A DNA stretch of 64,000 nt from Pullichristensenella sp963930055 (GCA_963930055.1 CAWVKS010000007.1:248001-312000), one strand, 5' to 3'. Positions 49,444 to 58,477 are shown, numbered from the stretch's first letter. Numbers and translations: made by a program. Notes: generated by a model from the sequence alone, not told the origin.

Positions 49444-51471
49444 TTACACCGGCACGAGGCAGATCTGCCCATCCGTGCCTGTGCTGGGCAGCGTGGCCGC
49501 GTAGAAGATTCCGAGGCTGTTGAGCGCGGCCTTGGCGCTGCTTGCCCCGGTGCCGCCGTTGGCGACGGGCACCGGCGTTGCCATGCCTGCGTGAAAAATG
49601 CGATATGCGTAGTATGTACCGTTGATTACGTCACGCAGCAGCACGGCGTTGTCACGGCTGGATTCATACGAGCGGTTACGCACTTCCAGCATCCGGCGAT
49701 TGTTGCCGGAGCTATCGTCCCACGACGAAAAAGAGGATGCTCCTGCATACGATCCTTCGAACACAGTGCGATTCGTCGTGCCATTGTAGGTGGGCTGCAG
49801 GTACAGCGACGGATAGAGACTCGATTGAATATAGAGGTTCCCAGACATGGTATCACCGCTCTTTTTCACCGCACCGATGTTCCCGCAGGCTGAGGCGGCA
49901 CTGTTTGCGCCGGTGCCGCCCTGCGATACCTCCAAGGGTTTGTTCAATTTTACAGGCCAGCCGAAAGTAACTGTCTCATCCGCGCCTGCCGCCGTGCCGA
50001 AGCCCACAGCGCGCCCACCTTTCTTGATGTGCATGATGTAGGCAGCAGAAGGAATGACCAGCGCATATGTGGACACGGTGCCCACGGTATCGGTCAGCGT
50101 GAGTGTCACGTTGTAGCTGGCATCCACTGCAAGGTTGCCACCGCCAAGGATGACTGCTGTACCGCTGGTGAGCGTGGCAGAAGTGGAATAGCTTCCACCA
50201 ATCTGTGTCATGACCAAACGGCAGGAAACATTGTTGCTGCCGTTGAGGGTGGAACGGCCAAAAGTGGCGAGTATGCGGGCGTATGTCCCGTTGACGTCAT
50301 CGCGCGTGCCGCTGCTGTTGCAGCGATAGCTCTCAACGCTGCTGAAATATGGCGCGGAATAAGCATAGACACTGAACGCCGTGGTTTTGGTCGCCGTGCG
50401 GCCACGGGAGTCGGTCACTTTCGCCGTGACGGTGATGACACCGCTGGAATACAAGAGGCCGGTGGTATAGCTGGCCGAGGACGCACTGCCTACGTTGGGC
50501 GAAGTCGTGATGGAGTAGCTGCGAATCGTCGAGCCATACGCGCCCGCCGCACCGTTGATGGTCAGCTTGGCCTTGCTCTTGCCGTAGACATAGATGCCCC
50601 AGCCGCTGATGACGGAATTGTCGTTGACCGGCGAGGCGGAGATGCTGGAAATAGTCGGTACCACGGACGAAGGCACGGTAACCGTGAACCCATAGCTGTA
50701 TGAGCCGAGTGAAACACCGCTTGTGTCAATCGTCTCCAGTATCACCGTGGCTGCGCCTGACGTTGCATTGGGGATGGCAGCAAGCCACGAGAGCGGGATG
50801 GTGTATGAGGCGTAAGCAGTACCGGCGGCAATGCTCTGCGTCGCTGTGTACGAGCCAAATTTCCACGTTACCTTGTGCGTGTAGCTGGAATTGTAAGCCG
50901 TAATGTTGAGCCTCGCCGCGCTGCCCGCCGCCACGCTGGTCGCCGCCATCGTGCCGGTACTTTGCAGGTACTCGAACGTCAGCGTCATGGTCAGGGCGGT
51001 GACGGAAAGATAATCATAGCAGTAGCCGCCACTGTATGTGCCTCGCGTTCGCGGCACATAAATGAGCAGGACGCGATTCCCGGAAGCGAAGTAGTCCCGG
51101 AAGGTGTTGAACAGACTGGCATTGGTGCTGGCGCTGAACGTCAGCGTGACGGTACGGTTATACGCCTGCGCGACGGTCAGGGAACCAATGGAGTCGCCGC
51201 GCATGGAGGCGATGCTGCCGGAGATGCTGTTTTTCGTGGCCTTGTAGAACGTGAGATACTTTGTGGAATCGCCGCCCGCAGGCCCGAAGGTCACGCGCAT
51301 CTGTATCTGCGAGACAGCGATATTGGAAAAATCCAGTCCTGACAGGCCAGCAAGGTTGATCGCGCCCTCGTATCGCGTGCCGGAATAGACGCCCTGTCGG
51401 GCTTTACCGCTTGTCCATGAAGACCCCGATGCGTATTTCAGCTCATTGGCTGTTACGGAAAAAGTCGCCAC
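49444..51471 (-). CDS. Phage tail fibre, DUF859-like
   Basis: The 675-residue protein has several parts. Residues 1-165 are the same beta domain as in the next gene (MATFSVTANELKYASGSSW...RVLLIYVPRT). The middle (residues about 165-470) has Ig-like repeats of the DUF859 siphovirus minor structural type (VVPTISSISASPVNDNSVISGWGIYVYGKSKAKLTI; GSSTIRSYSI; SGVITVTAKVTDSRGRTATK). The C-terminus carries fibre motifs LEVSQGGTGANSAASACGNIG and PVPVANGGTGASSAKAALN. It is a receptor-binding or fibre component of a siphophage tail, twelve bases after the tail endopeptidase gene, so co-transcribed with it. Confidence 0.82.
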   Translation of the reverse strand: MATFSVTANELKYASGSSWTSGKARQGVYSGTRYEGAINLAGLSGLDFSNIAVSQIQMRVTFGPAGGDSTKYLTFYKATKNSISGSIASMRGDSIGSLTVAQAYNRTVTLTFSASTNASLFNTFRDYFASGNRVLLIYVPRTRGTYSGGYCYDYLSVTALTMTLTFEYLQSTGTMAATSVAAGSAARLNITAYNSSYTHKVTWKFGSYTATQSIAAGTAYASYTIPLSWLAAIPNATSGAATVILETIDTSGVSLGSYSYGFTVTVPSSVVPTISSISASPVNDNSVISGWGIYVYGKSKAKLTINGAAGAYGSTIRSYSITTSPNVGSASSASYTTGLLYSSGVITVTAKVTDSRGRTATKTTAFSVYAYSAPYFSSVESYRCNSSGTRDDVNGTYARILATFGRSTLNGSNNVSCRLVMTQIGGSYSTSATLTSGTAVILGGGNLAVDASYNVTLTLTDTVGTVSTYALVIPSAAYIMHIKKGGRAVGFGTAAGADETVTFGWPVKLNKPLEVSQGGTGANSAASACGNIGAVKKSGDTMSGNLYIQSSLYPSLYLQPTYNGTTNRTVFEGSYAGASSFSSWDDSSGNNRRMLEVRNRSYESSRDNAVLLRDVINGTYYAYRIFHAGMATPVPVANGGTGASSAKAALNSLGIFYAATLPSTGTDGQICLVPV

Positions 51472-51483
51472 TGCGCCACCTCC

Positions 51484-54400
51484 TTACGCGCGCCATTTGA
51501 AACCAACGCCCGTTGGCGTGGTCACGATGTCGAGAAAGCCATTGGCACTGGTGCCGATGGAAATCTGCTCCACGGCCTCCAGGCGCATCACGTAGAGCTT
51601 GTTGTCTGAGAAATAGGCAAGTTCGGTGCCCGCCTGTACAAAGGAAAGCCTTGTGTTCGTCAGCCTCATTTTTACACTCGATTCCGAGCTGCCCATATCC
51701 AGATACGGCGTACCGTCAGCCGTCCCAAATTGGAAATACGAAAACATTTGAGCGATGCCATTTTCAGCTGAGGCGAGACGGTTGAAGGTCAGCGTGAGAT
51801 CGGAATCGGTCTGCGCAAGTTCGCTGCGTATCAGCTCGATGTCCTCTAGGGCGGCGAGAAACGCTTCTGTGCTGGCAAACTGCTTGGAAAGCCCCAGCGC
51901 GTCGATCACGCCCTGCACCCGCTCATCGAGGCCGCCATCCAACCCTTCCACGGCCTCGGTCAGCTGGCCGAGCGTTTCGGATGTCTCCTCCGGGCTGGCT
52001 TGCCACGAAGTTGCAATGCTGCCTTCTTCCAGCTTCACTTTGCGGAAGACTACGGTGACGCCGGTGGTCGCGCCGCTCACACCCGCATAGAGGAACAACG
52101 CCCAGTTGCCTTCTGTCTCTGGGAGCATGAATGTCACCGATTGCTTGCCATAGGTGAAGTCGAACAGGTCGGAGGTGTGTACAGTGCCATCCGTGCGGTT
52201 GACAACCTTCCACGTCACGCCCGCCGCCTGCCCTGCGGAAAGGACGACCTCGCGTACTGAAAGCGTGTAGGTCATGCCCGGCTCCAGCTCATCCGCAGCG
52301 ATCCAGTAGGTATCTGCGCCCTCTGCGGCCAGCGTGTACGTCTCGCTGTCGCGGATGAGGTTCACGCCGCCGATTTCGATGCCCGCGATGGCTTCATTTA
52401 CATTTTGCGTAATGGTGTTGCGGATGGACGTATTACTTGAAAGGTCGAGCGTTTCCCCAAAGTTCGAGGCCACATGATTCGTCGTGATGACCCCAGCTTT
52501 GATCTTCGAGGCGTCCACAGATCCCGCCGCCAGTTTCTCCGTTGTCACAGCGCCCGCTGCGATGTTGTTTGCCAGAATGGTCGCGGCGGCGATCTCATTC
52601 GCGGTAATGGCTCCGGCTACGATCCTGTCCGCCGTGATGCTCCTTTGCGTCAGCGAGCCGCCGTCAATCGTGCTCTGCGAGAGCTGCGGCGTACCATTGG
52701 CATCATTGATGGCAAAAACAAGGGACTGCTCGCTGCCCACGATGATAAGCCGCTCAACGGACAGCGTGCCCGTGGTGATGCGGTTGGCGGACAGTTCGAC
52801 GATCTTGGCGTCGGTGATGGAAGCATCGGCGATCTGAGCCGTGCCCACCGCGCCCTGCTGGATCAGCGCTGTGGTAATCGCGCCCAGCGCAATTTGCGCT
52901 GTTCCGATAGTCGCGTTGGCAATCTGCGCGTTCGTGATGGTGGCATTGGCGATTTTGGCAGCGGTCACGGCGAGGTTTTGTATCTTGGCCGTGCTGACAG
53001 AGGCGTCCTTGATCTTCGCCGTGCCCACGGCAAGGTCGGCGATCTGCGCTTCATCTACAGCCAGCAGAGCGATTTTCGCCCTGGTAATGGCGGCATCCTG
53101 AATGTGCGCCGTCTGGATGGCGGCTTTCGCAATTTTGGCCGAAGTGATGGTTGCATTGGCGATCTTGGCGGCGGTCACGGCAAGGTCGGCAATTTGCGCC
53201 GTACCGATGGCTGCTTCCGCGATGTTCGCTTCGGTAATCGTGGCCAGCGCAATTTTCGCAGCGGTAATGCTCGCATCGGCAATCTGCGCAGAAGTGATCG
53301 TCGCGTCGGCGATGCATGCCGCTGTAATGGTCGCCCGCGCGATCTGCGCCGCCGTAATGGTGGCGTCGGCGATTTGCGCGGCAGTGATCTGCGCGTCGCC
53401 GATGTGGGCCGTCTGGATGGCGGCCTCCGCGATCAGCGCCGAGGTGATGGCAGCCGTCTCGATGTGTGCGGTCTGGATCGCCGCCATCTGTATCTGCAAG
53501 GAGCCAACGGAGCCGTTCTGCAACGCTCCGATACCCACGGAGTTGATCGCCAGCTTGGAGCCGGTAATAATGCCGCTGGGAAGCTGGCGCGCGGAGATGG
53601 TGTTCCCCTCCAGCGTATCGGCCACCGTGCCCAGCGTCATGGCGGTGTATCGACGTTGCAGGCAGTCGTAGGTATACTGCGTCATGCGCATGGACACCTC
53701 TACGCCGATGCGTGGTGCGATGACGCGCACGCTGTCGCCGAGGAAAATATTCTGCAAGGGTTTGTACGCCTGATACTCCACCGTTTCCGCGCAGTTGATA
53801 AAGTCTACCTTGAGCGTCACCGTGGGCAGGTCGCAACCCTTGTCGTATTCCGCCTGCGCAGCGTTGCGCATCTCAGTATAGCACTGGTCTTTGCTTTTCT
53901 TCTCGTCTCCCTCGGTAACTTCCTTTGCCTCGCTGACGGCCAGATGGATCCATTTCGGGTGCGAGTAGTTGCCGATATTGGGGCTGTCGATGTAGACCTC
54001 GGGCAGATAGAGAAGATTGCCGTCCTTGTCCTCGCCGGTGGGCATGATGCGCGTGACCACATCGGTGAGGTCTACGTCATAGGAAATGCCCAGCAAATTC
54101 TTTCCCTGCCGGATATGCACATCGGTATCGCTGCCCACGCGCTTGACGAGGAAAACGTCGAACCAGTCCCGCGCCAGCTCGCCGCCGTACTTCTCCACGA
54201 GGCCGCCGTCGCCGAGGATGGCGTCCACGGGGTTGACGTTCTCGAATTTCACCTCTTCGGCAGTGCTGTCGAGGTCGGAATAGAAGGTGAAATCGTGCTC
54301 AGAAAGACAGCCGCTGGCGATGCCCTGCGCCACATTTGCCCCAGTGGTCGTGGCAGACGGCTCATACTTGCGGATCATGTTGTCCATGAGGTCATAGAAC

Positions 54401-54975
54401 ACATGGCGGGCATACACGGTGATCTTGTCGAGTTCCGGCACGACGCGGTAGATGCGGAAGGGCTGGTCGCGCAGCTGACGCGGTTCTACGACTTCATTGA
54501 CCGCCTCGCCCTGACCGGGCGTGACCTCGGTGCGCACATATTGTAGCCAGTCGGTGGACATGTAGCCCTGCTTACCGTCCGGGGTGAGCATTTTGTACCA
54601 CGAGGAAGTGGTCTTTTCGAGCAATACCACTTCCGTCCCATTCTTGTACTTCCCAATGATCTTGTACCGCGTGCCGGTGCCGGAGCGGAGCATGAGACGG
54701 GAACCGTTCGTCCTGACCTTCCATATCTCGCGCCTGACCTCAGGCGTGGCCTGCGTAATCATGGTAATGCCGGGCGTCATGGCGGCGGGCACGGGCGCGC
54801 GCAGGATGCAGCCCTCGACGAGACGATGCCATTTACCTGTCTCATCCAGCGGGTGTTCCAGCGTCAATTCCCATTCGCCGTTCAATGTTTCAGTTACGGT
54901 GCAGGACATTGGCGCAACAGGGCCGAGGCCATTGCCGGAAAAGTCCGTGCTGCCCGGGGTGTAGACGCAGATCAA
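51484..54975 (-). CDS. Phage minor structural protein (tail endopeptidase/tail-associated lysin type)
   Basis: A TTG start at 54975 (MICVYTPGSTDFSGNG) has GAGGTGA upstream. The 1163-residue protein begins with the phage minor structural N-terminal region typical of siphophage Tal proteins. An SH3 insert (VRTNGSRLMLRSGTGTRYKIIGKYKNG) lies at residues about 85-145, then the rest of the tail-tip fold. From residue about 470 to 740 it is an unusual repeat of 10-11 residues, 'A-x-I-T-x-A-x-I-A-x', in dozens of copies. A carbohydrate-binding-like beta domain follows (YTLAAEGADTYWIAADEL) and a coiled region. It forms the tail tip. No head or other tail genes lie upstream. Confidence 0.85.
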   Translation of the reverse strand: MICVYTPGSTDFSGNGLGPVAPMSCTVTETLNGEWELTLEHPLDETGKWHRLVEGCILRAPVPAAMTPGITMITQATPEVRREIWKVRTNGSRLMLRSGTGTRYKIIGKYKNGTEVVLLEKTTSSWYKMLTPDGKQGYMSTDWLQYVRTEVTPGQGEAVNEVVEPRQLRDQPFRIYRVVPELDKITVYARHVFYDLMDNMIRKYEPSATTTGANVAQGIASGCLSEHDFTFYSDLDSTAEEVKFENVNPVDAILGDGGLVEKYGGELARDWFDVFLVKRVGSDTDVHIRQGKNLLGISYDVDLTDVVTRIMPTGEDKDGNLLYLPEVYIDSPNIGNYSHPKWIHLAVSEAKEVTEGDEKKSKDQCYTEMRNAAQAEYDKGCDLPTVTLKVDFINCAETVEYQAYKPLQNIFLGDSVRVIAPRIGVEVSMRMTQYTYDCLQRRYTAMTLGTVADTLEGNTISARQLPSGIITGSKLAINSVGIGALQNGSVGSLQIQMAAIQTAHIETAAITSALIAEAAIQTAHIGDAQITAAQIADATITAAQIARATITAACIADATITSAQIADASITAAKIALATITEANIAEAAIGTAQIADLAVTAAKIANATITSAKIAKAAIQTAHIQDAAITRAKIALLAVDEAQIADLAVGTAKIKDASVSTAKIQNLAVTAAKIANATITNAQIANATIGTAQIALGAITTALIQQGAVGTAQIADASITDAKIVELSANRITTGTLSVERLIIVGSEQSLVFAINDANGTPQLSQSTIDGGSLTQRSITADRIVAGAITANEIAAATILANNIAAGAVTTEKLAAGSVDASKIKAGVITTNHVASNFGETLDLSSNTSIRNTITQNVNEAIAGIEIGGVNLIRDSETYTLAAEGADTYWIAADELEPGMTYTLSVREVVLSAGQAAGVTWKVVNRTDGTVHTSDLFDFTYGKQSVTFMLPETEGNWALFLYAGVSGATTGVTVVFRKVKLEEGSIATSWQASPEETSETLGQLTEAVEGLDGGLDERVQGVIDALGLSKQFASTEAFLAALEDIELIRSELAQTDSDLTLTFNRLASAENGIAQMFSYFQFGTADGTPYLDMGSSESSVKMRLTNTRLSFVQAGTELAYFSDNKLYVMRLEAVEQISIGTSANGFLDIVTTPTGVGFKWRA

Positions 54976-55000
54976 ATAGAATCACCTCGTCGAGATACAA

Positions 55001-55030
55001 AACACGCCCTCCGGTTTCGGAAGACGTGTT
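55001..55030 (-). terminator. Terminator between arsenate reductase and tail genes
   Basis: A 13-bp stem (55001-55013 with 55018-55030) just past the arsC stop codon. It separates ars transcription from the phage genes. Confidence 0.75.
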
Positions 55031-55045
55031 TGCATTTGAAGTTTG

Positions 55046-55447
55046 TTATGGACGTGCCAGTTCCGCGCGCAGAGCCAGAACGCGTGCCTCAATTGCCCGG
55101 ATGACCGCGATAAAAGCGTCGTCCGGCTTGCCGGTGGGATCTTCAAGCCCCCAGTCCTCCCGGCGCTTGCAGGGAAGATTCGGGCATGTCACGCCGCAGC
55201 CCATGGTGATGACCACGTCCACCGCGGGAATATCCGCGAGCAGCTTGGGGCGCTGGCTCTTTTCCATGTCGATGCTGTAAAGCTGTTTCATGAGCCGCAC
55301 CGCGTCCGGATTGATGGCGGCTTTGAGCGCCGTGCCCGCGGAATAGCTCTCAAAGGCGTCGCCCGCCAGCGCATGTCCGAGCGCCTCCGCGATCTGGCTG
55401 CGGCAGGAATTGTGGACGCAGACGAACGCAACCCTGGGCTTCGTCAA
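55046..55447 (-). CDS. arsC: Arsenate reductase (LMW-PTP type)
   Basis: The 133-residue protein starts MTKPRVAFVCVHNSCRSQIAEAL, with the P-loop C-x5-R (Cys 10, Arg 16) at the N-terminus as in thioredoxin-coupled ArsC. Further family residues are the Cys pair MGCGVTCPNLPC (about residues 80-92) for the redox relay and the DWGLEDPTGKPDD loop. It reduces arsenate to arsenite in the cytoplasm using thioredoxin. Its start overlaps the end of the thioredoxin-like gene by four bases. The usual partner genes (ArsR, permease or Acr3) are not here, so the operon is incomplete or split by the nearby IS110. Confidence 0.85.
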   Translation of the reverse strand: MTKPRVAFVCVHNSCRSQIAEALGHALAGDAFESYSAGTALKAAINPDAVRLMKQLYSIDMEKSQRPKLLADIPAVDVVITMGCGVTCPNLPCKRREDWGLEDPTGKPDDAFIAVIRAIEARVLALRAELARP

Positions 55448-55791
55448 AGGCCGCGCTCCCTTTTGAGGATGGTCGCCACCTCATCGCGCTTGAGCACCTT
55501 GCCATAGCTGACGACCTTGCCGTCCACCACCAGCGCCGGGGTAGACATCACGCCATAGGCGGCGATGACCGAAAAGCCCGTAATCAGCTCCACCGACTGA
55601 TCCAGACCCAGCGACGCAAGCGCCGCCTTCGCGTTCGCTTCGAGCTCGTGGCACTTGGCGCAGCCACCGCCCAGCACCTTGACGCCGCTTTCGCGCTTGG
55701 TATCCTCTGCCCGTTCCACGGATTCCGGCGTCGCGCCCGCGCCGCAGCAACACGCCGTTTCCCTCTTCTTACCCAGTCCAAACAGTGCCAT
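55444..55791 (-). CDS. Thioredoxin-like small redox protein
   Basis: The 115-residue protein starts MALFGLGKKRETACCCGAG after AGGAGGA. A Cys-rich leader (CCC) precedes a thioredoxin-like fold of the MTH895/redox-active-disulfide class: VKVLGGGCAKCHELEANAKAAL (C-x-x-C at residues 44 and 47), then YGVMSTPALVVDGKVVSYGKVL with the cis-Pro (TPA). Such proteins are often encoded with arsenic permeases and ArsC, where they recycle electrons. It is first of the two-gene ars pair. Its promoter region (55792-55900) contains a GATTTGGAAGGC/GCCTTCCAAATC hairpin. Confidence 0.8.
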   Translation of the reverse strand: MALFGLGKKRETACCCGAGATPESVERAEDTKRESGVKVLGGGCAKCHELEANAKAALASLGLDQSVELITGFSVIAAYGVMSTPALVVDGKVVSYGKVLKRDEVATILKRERGL

Positions 55792-55960
55792 GTTCTATTC
55801 CTCCTACTATAATAAAGTGTGTAACTACGCAAACCTTCGCAAGAGGAGCAAACCGATTTGGAAGGCGAAGGAGCGTAGCGACTGAGCCTTCCAAATCGCG
55901 CGGCGCGCGCCGCCTCCTTTGGGTATCGAAATCCGCTTCGGATTTTGATATAATAGTCTC

Positions 55961-56130
55961 GTGCGGACAGAGGATCACGCAAGCCTCCATGTGGTTGCTG
56001 TCCACTTCAACAAGAGTGTAACCTCTGTCCCTGCGGGATTTCAGTTATGAGCCGGATGTCGCGGCAGCTCTGCCGTCTTCTCATTTCGCAGTAGGTTATG
56101 ACCCGCATCGCAAAGAGGGCTGTCCGCAAC
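55961..56130 (+). ncRNA. Candidate IS110 bridge RNA
   Basis: TATAAT at 55949-55954 would start a transcript near 55961. The RNA can close with GCGGACAG (55963-55970) to CTGTCCGC (56120-56127). It can also form a long 5' stem-loop, GGACAGAGG (55965-55973) to CCTCTGTCC (56022-56030), with large loops in between. Position between the IS left end and the transposase start matches the IS110-group bridge RNA that pairs with donor and target DNA. This is inference from location and folding. Confidence 0.5.
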
Positions 56131-56150
56131 ATCTTTTCGAGGTGATTTTC

Positions 56151-57329
56151 ATGTTTATCGTCGGTATCGATATTGCCAAGCGCTTCCATGAAGCCTCTGT
56201 CATCGCCCAGGATGGCAGCCTCGTCCGCAAGGCTTTGCGCTTCGCCAACTCTCAGGCGGGCTACAACAAGCTCATGAACATGGTTCGCGGCCTGAACGAG
56301 CCCGTCGTCTTCGGCATGGAAGCCACTGGTCACTATTGGTTGACTCTGTTCACGCATCTGCGCAACGATGGGTTTACCGTTCACGTCATCAATCCCATTC
56401 AATCCGATGCGCTGCGCGGCATGTACATCCGCAAAACCAAGAACGATGCCATTGACAGCATGATTATCGCCGATGTCATACGCTTCGGCCGCTACTGCGA
56501 AACTTCCGTACAACCCGGCGACCTGCAGGCCATGCGGGAACTATGCCGCCAACGGTTTTACATCATCGACATGGCCTCCGATCTCAAACGCAAGGTTCTT
56601 GCACTGCTCGACCAGGTTTTCCCCGAGTACGAAAAGCTCTTCTCCGATACCTTTGGCGCTTCGTCCATGGAACTTCTGTCCCAGTACACCACGCCTGAAG
56701 AGATGCTTTCCGTCAGCACCGAAAAACTTGCCGAGCTTCTTGAGACCGCCAGCCGTGGACGTCTCGGCCTGGCCAAGGCGGAGGAAATTCAAGAGGCAGC
56801 GAAGAATTCCTTTGGCATTGTTCTTGCTTCCGGCAGCTTTGCGCTCATCATCCGGCAGTATATCGAACAAATCCGTTCTTTGGAATCCTCGATCGCTGTC
56901 TTTGATACGGAAATCGCGCGTCTGCTCGCGGGATTTGACACGCAGCTCACCACCATTACAGGTATTGGACCCACCCTGGCTGCCGTCATTCTTTCGGAAA
57001 TCGGCGGTGATATCAAGCGCTTCTCTTCTCCCGCAAAGCTGGCTGCCTACGCGGGCGTTGATCCGACTGTGAAACAGTCCGGCGATTTTACAGGCACGCG
57101 AATGAAGATGTCTAAACGTGGTTCGCCATACCTTCGCCGCGCCATCTGGCTTGCTTCTACCGTCGCCGCTTTCAAAGACCCTGCCATTCATGCCCTCTAC
57201 GAGCGAAAACGCTCTGAGGGCAAAGACCATATGACCGTTATCGGCCATGTTTGCCGCAAGATGGTTTCCATCATCTTCGCTGTCCTTCGCGACAACACCC
57301 CCTACTCCCCGGCTGTCATTTCGGATTAA
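56151..57329 (+). CDS. IS110-family transposase/recombinase
   Basis: The start at 56151 (MFIVGIDIAKRFHEASV) follows GAGGTGA. The 392-residue protein has the RuvC-like DEDD domain at the N-terminus: GIDIAK, FGMEATGHYW, and NDAIDSMIIADVIRFG. A coiled linker precedes the C-terminal Tnp domain (TTITGIGPTLAAVILSEIGGDIKRFSSPAKLAAYAGVDPTVKQSGDFTGTRMKMSKRGSPYLRR), where a serine acts as nucleophile. It is intact and likely active, guided by the RNA encoded in the non-coding left end. The stop codon overlaps the convergent DUF6530 frame by four bases. Confidence 0.93.
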   Translation: MFIVGIDIAKRFHEASVIAQDGSLVRKALRFANSQAGYNKLMNMVRGLNEPVVFGMEATGHYWLTLFTHLRNDGFTVHVINPIQSDALRGMYIRKTKNDAIDSMIIADVIRFGRYCETSVQPGDLQAMRELCRQRFYIIDMASDLKRKVLALLDQVFPEYEKLFSDTFGASSMELLSQYTTPEEMLSVSTEKLAELLETASRGRLGLAKAEEIQEAAKNSFGIVLASGSFALIIRQYIEQIRSLESSIAVFDTEIARLLAGFDTQLTTITGIGPTLAAVILSEIGGDIKRFSSPAKLAAYAGVDPTVKQSGDFTGTRMKMSKRGSPYLRRAIWLASTVAAFKDPAIHALYERKRSEGKDHMTVIGHVCRKMVSIIFAVLRDNTPYSPAVISD

Positions 57330-57601
57330 TTCCCTCTTGACTTTTTATAGCCGGTCTTGAAGTACAGCAAGGTACGGCTTAAAAAGATCATCAAATCAAA
57401 GATTTGATGGATCGGAATCTCCATGCTAATTTCCAACTCGCCGTCCTTGTTTTCTTTCCAGAGTTGCGCCGCAATCTGCATCTTTTTATTTTCCTCATTA
57501 ACGGGAGCACCTAATGTCAGTTTTTTTACCGTGGACTGATAGGCGTTTCTCCCGTCCACACGGTCATAGCCCTGTGCGGTCAATACGATCTTTTCGTTCA
57601 T
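57326..57601 (-). CDS. DUF6530-like protein, probably truncated by IS110
   Basis: The 91-residue protein starts MNEKIVLTAQGYDRVDGRNAYQSTVKKL. The 'GY-x-x-V-D-G-R-N-A-Y' opening and IHQIFDLMIFLSRTLLYF segment match the DUF6530 pattern. In my recollection the family runs on for several dozen residues, whereas here the frame soon ends (YKKSRGN), four bases into the IS110 transposase stop. The natural C-terminus was thus probably removed by IS insertion. The start overlaps the end of the GIY-YIG gene by four bases, so they form one operon. Confidence 0.65.
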   Translation of the reverse strand: MNEKIVLTAQGYDRVDGRNAYQSTVKKLTLGAPVNEENKKMQIAAQLWKENKDGELEISMEIPIHQIFDLMIFLSRTLLYFKTGYKKSRGN

Positions 57602-57942
57602 TTTGAAAGCCTCCGTGCCTGCGGCGTCTGTGCCAGGTATTCTTCCAGAAGCAATTTCAATTTCTCAGTTTGGTCATCGTCCTTGTTCTCATATTTGAGA
57701 ATCTTTACAACAGCATAGTCGAATCCATTTTCACCGTATTGCTGCCATAATTGCTGAAGCCTTTTATTCGGATGAAAATTTGCTGACAGCTTAAATCGAT
57801 GACTGTTAAAAGCGAACTGCGTATCTGTGGAAATATCTACAAACATTTCGCCGGTTGATTTGCAGGTAATCGAAATCAACCCCATTTCCGGGCGGCGGTT
57901 TTTCCACTGCAATAAAAGGTCTTTTTTTCTCTTAGCGTCCAT
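57598..57942 (-). CDS. GIY-YIG nuclease-family protein
   Basis: The start at 57942 (MDAKRKKDLLLQWKNRRPEMGLISI) follows GAGGTGA. The 114-residue protein resembles the clostridial 'GIY-YIG nuclease family' set, with WKNRRPEMGLISITCKSTGEMFVDISTDT, HRFKLSANFHPNKRLQQLWQQYGENGF and VVKILKYE. The GIY and YIG motifs are modified, so catalytic activity is doubtful. Homologues are found in ICE and prophage accessory regions. It leads a two-gene unit with the DUF6530 gene. Confidence 0.7.
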   Translation of the reverse strand: MDAKRKKDLLLQWKNRRPEMGLISITCKSTGEMFVDISTDTQFAFNSHRFKLSANFHPNKRLQQLWQQYGENGFDYAVVKILKYENKDDDQTEKLKLLLEEYLAQTPQARRLSK

Positions 57943-58165
57943 TATTCTCACCTCAAAATAAAGTATAACCAGAAAAGTCTACGATGACAATCCACGCTTC
58001 GTAGACTTCTACTGCTTGCTCAAAAATATGGAATAGTAGGCCTACTGTCTATCAATTCTTATTTGTTACTTTATGGCACATGAGCATTTGCTCCGGGAGT
58101 CGTGTTGTTCTATTGATACGAAAAAAATATGAAATGGCGTTAGGATGCCTTTCAATGACTCAATT

Positions 58166-58477
58166 CTAACTTTCGTCCAGCCGTTCGACAGTGTCTTCTG
58201 ACTCATAATTGTCGGACTCCAAGATCGCCAGCATGAGCTGCGCGCCCATGCGGAAGCCGAGAACGAAATTCTCAATGCAGGATATACCGCTCAAATCCGC
58301 GCACGCCTGTGAATACGCCGCCAACAGTTTCATTTCATCCGTGTTCAGCTTTCCCCGCAACGCTTCTTCGCATCGCGTGACCTCCGAGATCGCCCGGTCG
58401 TGTTCCGAGCCACGCTTGATCGGTCGATTGACCGCTGAGAAGCGCCCGCAGTAAATGTCTTCAATAATTTTGCGCAT
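58166..58477 (-). CDS. DUF6809-like small protein, copy 2
   Basis: The start at 58477 (MRKIIEDIYCGRFSAVNRPI) is six bases after GGAGGTG. The 103-residue helical protein is nearly the same as that at 38028-38339, differing in about 15 residues scattered along the chain. The scatter of conservative changes shows that both copies have been under selection after divergence. The DNA just downstream (58090-58137) is a diverged copy of the 91-bp repeat seen at 34771 and 37903. Function unknown; recurring position next to tRNA-Val att copies suggests a role in the mobile element. Confidence 0.75.
   Translation of the reverse strand: MRKIIEDIYCGRFSAVNRPIKRGSEHDRAISEVTRCEEALRGKLNTDEMKLLAAYSQACADLSGISCIENFVLGFRMGAQLMLAILESDNYESEDTVERLDES

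Larger units (their letters stand above)
55960..57345 (+). mobile_element. IS110-family element (ends approximate)
   Basis: A transposase with an intact frame, preceded by a structured 190-base non-coding end. IS110 elements lack inverted repeats and target duplications, so exact ends cannot be read. The right end lies within the truncated DUF6530 gene. Confidence 0.6.

Noticed and set aside
48772..54975. A contractile injection system or tailocin
   Set aside because: No sheath, baseplate wedge, spike or AAA ATPase gene is present; the tail genes are of siphophage type.
57326..57951. The GIY-YIG/DUF6530 pair as a toxin-antitoxin system
   Set aside because: The gene sizes and overlap would allow it, but neither family is known as toxin or antitoxin, and one gene seems truncated by the IS110.
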